From positions 5,362 through 15,479 of the forward strand of contig PLST01000250.1 in assembly GCA_003164255.1 (NCBI GenBank): a DNA stretch of 10,118 bases. Reading direction: 5' to 3'. The stretch is from Acidobacteriaceae bacterium. GTDB lineage: Bacteria > Acidobacteriota > Terriglobia > Terriglobales > Acidobacteriaceae. Positions within the stretch are counted from its first letter, which is position 1. Each line of letters opens with the position of its first letter. Below are positions 1-6,330 of the stretch, in pieces. The notes below the pieces were generated by a model. That model was not told where the DNA came from. It worked only from the letters and a program-made list of their open reading frames with translations, and made no database searches. The position numbers and the translations under genes were made by a program.

Positions 1-441
1 CTGGCGGTAGATGCGGATGGCCTCGTCGGCTTTGCCCTGGCGCGCCAGTTCCCCGGCCTTGCGCAACTCGCTGCTTTCGCCCTCGGTGCTCGTCATGGCC
101 GCGATTTTGGCAATGTTCGGGTCGCTGGGATGCTCGCGGCGCAAACGGCCCAGCGCCTCGTCGGACTTGTCTGCCGCTCCCATGAGTTTGTAGTCCCGTG
201 CGAGGCCGGCCAGGGCTTCAGCATTATTGGGTTCCGAGAGCAAAACCTGCTGCCACAGTTGAACGGCCATGTCGGGCCGTCCGCGCGATTCAAGGGCACG
301 GGCTTTATCTACGAGGGCGGTTCGGGGAGATGCGGAAGGACCAGCCGAAGGCTTATTTTGGGCGAGACCCAACTGGAGCGCCAAAAGCAGGCAACTCAAA
401 CCAATCGAAAACCGCATCCAAGCCCCGCAGCCGTGGTTCAT
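1..441 (-). CDS. bcsC: BcsC cellulose export protein, N-terminal part (TPR region), cut by window edge
   Basis: The first 147 codons are visible. The gene begins at an ATG (439-441) overlapping the bcsZ stop as ATGA, so translation is probably coupled. A second in-frame ATG at codon 9 (417) follows a GGGG run and gives a cleaner signal peptide: MRF, a hydrophobic LSCLLLALQLGLA core, then a likely cleavage near AQ/NK. The mature part is helical and TPR-like: residues ~40-75 (ALVDKARALESRGRPDMAVQ, LWQQVLLSEPNNAEALAGLA) and again ~127-147 (ELARQGKADEAIRIYRQ). In characterised bcs operons BcsC has a long periplasmic TPR scaffold followed by an outer-membrane beta-barrel that exports the glucan; only the start is here. 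The identification uses the TPR pattern, the signal peptide and the position directly after bcsZ. Another TPR secretion protein is possible but unlikely in this context. Confidence 0.85.
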   Translation of the reverse strand, partial: MNHGCGAWMRFSIGLSCLLLALQLGLAQNKPSAGPSASPRTALVDKARALESRGRPDMAVQLWQQVLLSEPNNAEALAGLARDYKLMGAADKSDEALGRLRREHPSDPNIAKIAAMTSTEGESSELRKAGELARQGKADEAIRIYRQ

Positions 442-1700
442 CTGCGTTTCCATTCTACTTTCAGTTCACCCCCGGGGCCAAACTGGATCACGCCGTCCAG
501 AAATCCCATGGCGAACAAGGCAAGATTCTGATCGTAATACGTTAAGTCTTTGCCGTACAAACCCGTAGACCCATCCCTTAACTGGCTCAAGCGGACTCTC
601 TGCTGGGCAAAAATCCGCGTGAGGCCCGGGTAGGCCTTCAAATAGGGCAGCACGGCCGCCGAAAATCCCACAGGTCCATCTTGCGCCAACGGCAGACCCT
701 GGTCACTGACCTTTTCAGGGGGCGCACCATGATCGGCAAGGTATACGCTCATGCCGGGGATCGCTTCGAGAACGGTTTTGCGCGTCCCGCCTTCTGGGGC
801 CGTCATTCCTGCCCACAGGTAGACGCGGATCGCGTCATAGCTGCCGCCCGGCCCCTCGGTCGCCATACCGGAGGGTTGCTGCTCCGTTACGGGGTGAAAT
901 CCGTCGCCGGGCACATACTCCACCCAGTCCATCGCGAAGCCGTGGCGCGCGCTTTGGCTGAGCAGCAACGGGATGTTGGCGCCGATCCGCCGCCATGGTC
1001 CGGCTGGATCGAGCGATGCAAGCCGCGCGAAGAGAAATGGAGGCAGATAACTGGGGTTGACCAGAAACGTCTGGGCGGGTGCGGCGTGGCTGGCTGGAAG
1101 CGGGAGAGGCTCGTTCTTGTGCCTGCCTGTTTTGTGCTGCGCAGGCTCGGCCTCCGCTTCCGGGCTGGACAGCTGCGGTTGGTTGGCCAGGGTGGTCTGA
1201 TGGACAAAGCCCGTTGCGCCTGGAAGCAGCATAAGCCCAAAGCCGGGCAGATCGGCCACTTCAGTGGCGGCAATCCGGGCCATCATTCCCTTGCCCAGGC
1301 TGGTGTAGAGGGGCGCGTTCCACAGGCGGCCGGCCTCCACCAGCGTATAGGCCATCCAGAGGTCGGCGTCTGAGGCGGAGTTCGCGTCGAGGGTCTTCCA
1401 TGCGCCGTCCTTGTCTTTGCCCCAAAGCCACGACGGCAGGTTGGCAGTCAGATCGTTCCTGGCGAGGTTCATTTGTGTCCAGCTCAACACGCGATCAAAC
1501 TGGGCGCGGTCGTTGCCCGCAAGGGCAAAGAAGAGCGCGTACGCCTGCCCTTCCGACGTGGTGTGCTGGTCTCCCTGGGGATCAAAGACGCGGCCTTGCG
1601 GATCGATGAAGCGGGCTTCGTACGCGTTCCACAGCGTCCAAGGACCTTGCTTGCAGCCACCGGTAGCACACACCATCAGCAGCACCAGGAGCGGCAACAA
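438..1700 (-). CDS. bcsZ: BcsZ, GH8 periplasmic endo-beta-1,4-glucanase
   Basis: 420-residue glycoside hydrolase family 8 enzyme, predicted to hydrolyse beta-1,4-glucan in the periplasm during cellulose export. It matches E. coli BcsZ as I recall it along its length. The motif TTSEGQAY carries the likely catalytic acid Glu50, NSASDADLWMA lies at 107-117, NPSYLPP at 215-221, and SYDAIRVYLW at 287-296 carries Asp289. PPEKV and DGPVGFSAA follow at 327-350. The N-terminus is a hydrophobic export signal ending at Cys16 (ATGGC), which may be a poor lipobox or an ordinary cleavage site. The start is TTG (1700, or the adjacent TTG at 1697): no ATG or GTG lies between these codons and the upstream in-frame stop, and a GGGGA Shine-Dalgarno sits 5 nt before. 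Residues ~171-210 are an extra His/Lys/Pro/Glu-rich insertion absent from the E. coli protein. Confidence 0.93.
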   Translation of the reverse strand: MLPLLVLLMVCATGGCKQGPWTLWNAYEARFIDPQGRVFDPQGDQHTTSEGQAYALFFALAGNDRAQFDRVLSWTQMNLARNDLTANLPSWLWGKDKDGAWKTLDANSASDADLWMAYTLVEAGRLWNAPLYTSLGKGMMARIAATEVADLPGFGLMLLPGATGFVHQTTLANQPQLSSPEAEAEPAQHKTGRHKNEPLPLPASHAAPAQTFLVNPSYLPPFLFARLASLDPAGPWRRIGANIPLLLSQSARHGFAMDWVEYVPGDGFHPVTEQQPSGMATEGPGGSYDAIRVYLWAGMTAPEGGTRKTVLEAIPGMSVYLADHGAPPEKVSDQGLPLAQDGPVGFSAAVLPYLKAYPGLTRIFAQQRVRLSQLRDGSTGLYGKDLTYYDQNLALFAMGFLDGVIQFGPGGELKVEWKRR

Positions 1701-1920
1701 ACGCTTCCCCGCGCGGGATGTTCCAGGGTGTATCGCTTGCGTTCTCCAACTACTTGGTTGCGGTGGCGATCCGGTTTCAAAGCCGGAGAAGGTTCCGGCC
1801 TCAGCTTCTTGCAGAACAACCTCTAAGGATAAACGGCGTCAGGGCGCGCCGGGTGGTTCCCTCGCAAAGGAGAACCACCAGTCGCACCCTGCCGGTGCTC
1901 AATTGAAATTATGTTCCGAT
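1701..1920 (-). other. Structured 220-nt gap between bcsAB and bcsZ
   Basis: No gene is supported here. In transcription order the mRNA could form three hairpins. The first is a GCACC/GGTGC stem (1898-1884, 5-nt loop). The second is a perfect 8-bp GGTGGTTC/GAACCACC stem with a 12-nt loop (1879-1852). The third is a GCCGGA/TCCGGC stem (1799-1782, 6-nt loop), whose right arm can instead pair with CCGGA at 1774-1770. None is followed by a proper U-run, so none is a clear intrinsic terminator. I looked for the conserved segments of c-di-GMP-I and cobalamin riboswitches and did not recognise them. The gap may tune bcsZ/bcsC output relative to the synthase through processing, stability or attenuation; this is inference. 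Confidence 0.45.
1706..1710 (-). promoter_or_regulatory. Shine-Dalgarno of bcsZ, supporting a TTG start
   Basis: On the minus strand GGGGA is followed by AGCGT and then TTG TTG. The spacing is 5 nt to the first TTG and 8 nt to the second. This decides the start, because no ATG or GTG precedes the hydrophobic signal segment in frame. Confidence 0.55.
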
Positions 1921-4900
1921 TTAGTCTTCGATCATCCGCAGGCGGGCCCGGGCTCTGCCACGCAGCCACTGGCGGGTCCAAACGGCAACCAGGAAAGCCA
2001 GAATCAGAACGATGACCGCAACGATCCACGGCACCTGGCGCAGCCACAACTCGAGCCTCACCCACCACGGCACAGAACCTACGTGATACACGCCGGAACC
2101 AATCCTGAAGGACTGAAACTGGGTTCCGTGGAGAACGGCCACCGACCCGGAAACATCGCTCGACTGCTGCACCTTCATGAAGGTGTCCAGGAAGGGCTCG
2201 AAATTATCCCCATCGCGGAGGTGAATGGCCACGATGCTCCGGCTGCCGCCGGGATCGTACGGCGACTCGATGCCTTCAATCACGGCGTCGGGCACGCCGG
2301 AGGCGGTCAGGTCGCCGGATTCAGTGTGCTCTTTTGAGCCCAGCTTCCACCACGCATGATGGAGCGGGGAGAAGAAGCCCTGCGTATCGTGCACCTGGAT
2401 CTGGCCGCTTCCGAGCGAAACGGGAAGGTCGCCGCCGAGCTTCGCAAATGCGGGCTGATCGTTCCCTGTGCCGATGATCAGAAAGTCCGAGTTGGCGCCC
2501 GCGTGCAAAGCATCCGGCCCGTCGACGGTCACGCGCAACGCTGGAAAACCGGTCTGGCGGCCGAAGTGGCCCATCAGCGTGACGAAGGCTTCAATCTCCT
2601 GCGCCAGGGGTTCATGGGGTAGCACGACCTTGGTCTCGCCCAGGTCGGCATAGCGCGTGAATGGGTATCCGGCGTTCGCAAACAGCTCAAGATTGGGCAG
2701 CGGTGTGTAGTTCGGATAGCCGCTCAGGTCAATATACGAATCGCGCAGGATTGCGCCCTGCATGTTGATTGGCGTTGTATCCTGGCAGCCTCCCTTCTTC
2801 AGCAACTGGAAGGTGAAGTCGAATGAGAGCGAGTTCGAGAAGGGGCGCAGATTGACCACCGGCACTGATACTTCTGTTTCCATCTTGCGTGAGGCTTCCT
2901 GCCCGGGAAGCAGCGGAAGCGAGCCGAGAAAGGCATCGTTGACGCGCACCTGCATGCTCGAGATGGGACCGATGGGAATCGAGTTGTAGCGATATACGAG
3001 ATGGAGAACGGCATTGGGCCGGTCGTCGTAAAAAATGTCGGGCGGAATGCGGAAATAAACGTTGAGCGGTGCAGTGCCATCGCCCTGCAACTGGTCGGAG
3101 GAGGCGTAATCCCACAGGGCAATCTTCTGGTCAGTGCGCGCCCAGCGCGGCGCGCCATCGGCCGGCTGCCGTTCCGGAAGCTTGAACGCATCGATCCCGG
3201 TTTGCGCCCCGGCAAGCATGTCGCTGTGCAGAGCCACGGCCTGGGCCGCAACTACCAGTTGGTCAGGGGTCCCGCCGGCCACGATCAGCAGCTTGCTGTA
3301 TGGATCAGACGGATTGGTGCGCATGGCCACCGTGGGTCCATTCACGGTGGGCAGCCCGAGGCTAGCGGGCAGGCTTGAAGCGTTTTCGGCGATGACGATG
3401 GCGTTGCCAGCGGGGATGGCGCCGATGTGCACCGGGAAACGCACCGCGCGGTTCTCAGAGATCATGCCGAAATAGCTGGTGATGATGCCCGCGGCCTGGA
3501 TCGCCTTGTAGGAAGGCTGCGCGGCAAAGACGATGGGCACGCTCGGCGGCTGGATGACGGCGGGATCGAGAAACGGCTGCGGCAACTGCTTGAGGTCGTC
3601 GGCCAAAGGCAGCAGGTCGCCGCGAATGTCGAGGAACGTATTGCGGTGAACCCGCGCCCACAACGTAGTATTGGCCGGGTCTTCGCACACCATCGTATAG
3701 TGCCCGATGAACTCGAGAGTGAGGGTGTTGTTGTGAACCAGCAGATCGGTTGGAATGTCGAAATCCGCCTCCGCGTCGCGGCTGTCGGAGCCGCCCACCT
3801 GTCCGGGTGTGGGCTGGATGGTGGCGAATAGCGTTCCGTTCAGAATGAGCTTGATGTGCGACAACTGCGGAAGCAGGCTCGGAGAAAAAGCGTAGTAGAC
3901 GTGAATCTTTGCCGTGCGCACGACGTGAGTTTCAGGCAGCGTGAAATAGATGCTGTGCAGGCTGTCGATGCCGTGCATCTCAATCTGCGGCGAACCGGCG
4001 TCATTGAGGGTAAATGTGTCCTGATAATGGCCTGGCGTAATTGCCGCATTCTGCGCGGCTGCCGCGGGATTTTGCGGGCCCGCCGCTGCCTGGCCAAGCA
4101 TACCCTGCGCGCCGCCCAACAGCAGTGCCGCGATCAGAAGGAGCACTGAAGTGCGGGCAATCGAAAGCGTATTCGAAGGCCTGTCCTCCTTGTTCCGGTC
4201 GGTGAACAACGCGCGGAACGTCTGTGCCAGCCCGTGCATGGAGATCTGGAAGATGCGGCCCAGGCTGTTGAGCACATTGTCGCTCTCGCGCGATTCGCCC
4301 CAGCCCAGCCATGAATCCGCTCGTGAATAAAGCACCATGGTCAATACTTCCTCTTCGGCAATCGAAAGACCTTCAAAGTGCACCCGCAAAATGTCTCCTT
4401 CAGAGGCGACGACGGAGGCGGGCAATTCAGTGGCGGCGGCGGGCGATGGGAAGGCCAGGCGCACCCTGGATTGCGGGCTCAGCTGCAACGGTTGCTTGAA
4501 CCGGATGCTGCTGCCACCCGGCGACAGGTTGATCGTCTCCCCGGCAAACGAGGCGCCGTCAGCCAGCCGCGCCACCACGGGCGAAACCACATTGATGCGG
4601 ACCGTGGTGCGCACTTGCCTCAGCTCGCGCGCTACGGCTGTGCATACACCCAGAATGATGATGTTGAAGATGCACCAGATCACGTTCATCAGCACCGTGC
4701 CCGGCCGCTCCCGATCCCAGATGAGGAAGCGCGGAATGGCTACCAGCAGGCCGGCGATGTTGAACATCAGCATGATGAGAAATGGCTGCGCAATGCGCGT
4801 ATCGAAGAATGTGCGCTTGACGATGCCGCCTTTTGAGGTCACGTTGAACTTGCCAAACCGCGGGTTGATGAGCGCCATCATCGTAGGCAGCAAAATGTAA

Positions 4901-6330
4901 GGCGAAAGAACGGTCTCGTAGATCTCGTTCCAGAACGAGTGCCGGTGTTCGCCCTGGATGCGCGAATTGGTCACGTTTGAAAGCGTGAGGTGAGGCAGCG
5001 CGTAGGCAAGGATCGCCGCCCAGTATCCGGGGATGTTGGTGTGATTCAGCAGCAAGTAGATCAACGGCGCGGTCAGGAAGATCAGCCGCGGCACCGCGTA
5101 GAGAAAGTGGCACATGGCGTTGAAGTAGCACAGCCGCTGCGCAAACGTGAGGCCTGGCGCAAAAAGCGGATTGTCGGTGCGCAGGATCTGGATCATGCCG
5201 CGGGCCCATCGGATGCGCTGGCCCACATGCGCTGAAAGCCGCTCGGTAGCCAGCCCCGCCGCCTGGGGAATGTTGATGTAAGCTGTGCCCCACCCGTTCA
5301 TTTGCATGCGCAGCGAAGTATGCGCGTCCTCGGTCACTGTTTCCACCGCAATGCCGCCGATGTCGTCGAGGGCGGCGCGGCGCAGCACCGCACAGGAGCC
5401 GCAGAAAAACGATGCGTTCCAGAAGTCGTTGCCGTCCTGCACTACGCCGTAAAACAGCTCGCCTTCATTGGGGATCACGCGAAACTGTTCGAGGTTACGC
5501 TCGAAAGGGTCGGGCGAATAAAAGTGATGGGGCGTCTGCAGCATCGCCAGCTTGGGATCGCGCACAAACCAGCCCACGGTCATCTGCAGAAAGCTGCGGG
5601 TGGGCACGTGGTCGCAATCGAAGATGGCCACCAGCGGCGAAGTGAGGGTTTTGAGCGCGGTGTTAATGTTGCCCGCCTTGGCGTGGGCGTTGTCAGCGCG
5701 GGTTTTGTAGCCAATCCCGGCCTCGAATGCGAAGCGTTCAAACTCCTTGCGACGGCCGTCGTCAAGAATGTAGACGTGTATCTTGTCGGCAGGCCAGTCC
5801 ATGTTCAACGCGCCCAGCGCCGTGTAGCGCACCACATCGAGCGGCTCGTTGTAGGTGGGGATCAGAACGTCGATGTGCGGCCATTCCTCGGTGTTCTCAG
5901 GCAGTGAAACCGGCGCCCGGCGCAACGGCCAGATGGTCTGGAAGTAGCCCAGAAAAAGAATCATGAAGGCGTAAGCCTCGGCCCCCAGCAGACAGAGGAT
6001 GAAAAATACGTCGAGAGCGCCCCAGTGGGTGGACGGGTCCCGAAAGAACTGGACCACCTGCATCACGCGCCAGTACCCGTACCGGAAGGTACAGAACATC
6101 GACATCATCATGAGGGTGAGCGTGACCAGGTAGGAATCGGAACTCGAAGCCATGGCCAGGGCCATAAGCAGGCTGATCGTGCCCAGGACCGCCTGCTGCG
6201 GCCAGGTGAGCGGAAGAATGGCGAGGAAACAGAATGCCGCCGCGGCTGCCAGCAGGAAGATGAAACGGAAGAGGCGGGTAAAGAAGTTCTCCCCTGCCCC
6301 GATGTCCTGCCAAAGGCCCGATGCCGTCAT
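1921..6330 (-). CDS. bcsAB: Fused cellulose synthase BcsA-BcsB (GT2 catalytic subunit + c-di-GMP PilZ domain + periplasmic BcsB)
   Basis: A single frame of 1469 residues polymerises UDP-glucose into beta-1,4-glucan and moves it across the inner membrane. The BcsA half has N-terminal membrane spans, then a GT2 domain: PTYNEP (~158-163), LDDG (~189-192), DCDH (238-241), FFCGS (~308), TED (333-335) and QRIRW (371-375). More spans and the gating loop FNVTSKGG (495-502) follow. The PilZ c-di-GMP site is RTTVR (574-578) plus NLSPGG (601-606). One hydrophobic segment (~724-745) links to BcsB, recognised by HYTMVCEDPAN (Cys882), GGCQDTT (Cys1182), IDLSGYPNYTPLPNLELFA, FTRYADLGETKVVLP and a C-terminal anchor helix (~1433-1451). 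The start at 6330 overlaps the upstream stop as ATGA and has GGAG 6 nt before it. An in-frame ATG at 6393 would add 21 residues. Fused synthases are known as AcsAB in Komagataeibacter; E. coli has separate genes. Confidence 0.96.
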   Translation of the reverse strand: MTASGLWQDIGAGENFFTRLFRFIFLLAAAAAFCFLAILPLTWPQQAVLGTISLLMALAMASSSDSYLVTLTLMMMSMFCTFRYGYWRVMQVVQFFRDPSTHWGALDVFFILCLLGAEAYAFMILFLGYFQTIWPLRRAPVSLPENTEEWPHIDVLIPTYNEPLDVVRYTALGALNMDWPADKIHVYILDDGRRKEFERFAFEAGIGYKTRADNAHAKAGNINTALKTLTSPLVAIFDCDHVPTRSFLQMTVGWFVRDPKLAMLQTPHHFYSPDPFERNLEQFRVIPNEGELFYGVVQDGNDFWNASFFCGSCAVLRRAALDDIGGIAVETVTEDAHTSLRMQMNGWGTAYINIPQAAGLATERLSAHVGQRIRWARGMIQILRTDNPLFAPGLTFAQRLCYFNAMCHFLYAVPRLIFLTAPLIYLLLNHTNIPGYWAAILAYALPHLTLSNVTNSRIQGEHRHSFWNEIYETVLSPYILLPTMMALINPRFGKFNVTSKGGIVKRTFFDTRIAQPFLIMLMFNIAGLLVAIPRFLIWDRERPGTVLMNVIWCIFNIIILGVCTAVARELRQVRTTVRINVVSPVVARLADGASFAGETINLSPGGSSIRFKQPLQLSPQSRVRLAFPSPAAATELPASVVASEGDILRVHFEGLSIAEEEVLTMVLYSRADSWLGWGESRESDNVLNSLGRIFQISMHGLAQTFRALFTDRNKEDRPSNTLSIARTSVLLLIAALLLGGAQGMLGQAAAGPQNPAAAAQNAAITPGHYQDTFTLNDAGSPQIEMHGIDSLHSIYFTLPETHVVRTAKIHVYYAFSPSLLPQLSHIKLILNGTLFATIQPTPGQVGGSDSRDAEADFDIPTDLLVHNNTLTLEFIGHYTMVCEDPANTTLWARVHRNTFLDIRGDLLPLADDLKQLPQPFLDPAVIQPPSVPIVFAAQPSYKAIQAAGIITSYFGMISENRAVRFPVHIGAIPAGNAIVIAENASSLPASLGLPTVNGPTVAMRTNPSDPYSKLLIVAGGTPDQLVVAAQAVALHSDMLAGAQTGIDAFKLPERQPADGAPRWARTDQKIALWDYASSDQLQGDGTAPLNVYFRIPPDIFYDDRPNAVLHLVYRYNSIPIGPISSMQVRVNDAFLGSLPLLPGQEASRKMETEVSVPVVNLRPFSNSLSFDFTFQLLKKGGCQDTTPINMQGAILRDSYIDLSGYPNYTPLPNLELFANAGYPFTRYADLGETKVVLPHEPLAQEIEAFVTLMGHFGRQTGFPALRVTVDGPDALHAGANSDFLIIGTGNDQPAFAKLGGDLPVSLGSGQIQVHDTQGFFSPLHHAWWKLGSKEHTESGDLTASGVPDAVIEGIESPYDPGGSRSIVAIHLRDGDNFEPFLDTFMKVQQSSDVSGSVAVLHGTQFQSFRIGSGVYHVGSVPWWVRLELWLRQVPWIVAVIVLILAFLVAVWTRQWLRGRARARLRMIED
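4096..4161 (-). other. Hydrophobic junction segment between BcsA and BcsB parts
   Basis: This encodes a stretch rich in Leu, Ala and Ile (TSVLLLIAALLLGGAQGML core) followed by a small-residue Gln/Ala/Pro linker. It replaces what would be the cleavable signal peptide of a free BcsB. In the fusion it probably acts as a membrane span taking the chain from the cytosolic PilZ side to the periplasm. No Shine-Dalgarno is evident before the nearby internal Met codons, so separate translation of BcsB is not suggested. Confidence 0.6.

Noticed and set aside
1701..1920. c-di-GMP riboswitch between bcsAB and bcsZ
   Set aside because: Hairpins exist, but the conserved GEMM-I core segments are not present, so only a generic structured gap is reported.
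681..2337. Long plus-strand open frames at 681-1373 and 1411-2337
   Set aside because: They are antisense to bcsZ and the end of bcsAB, have no recognisable domain and show the composition expected of shadow frames in GC-rich coding DNA.
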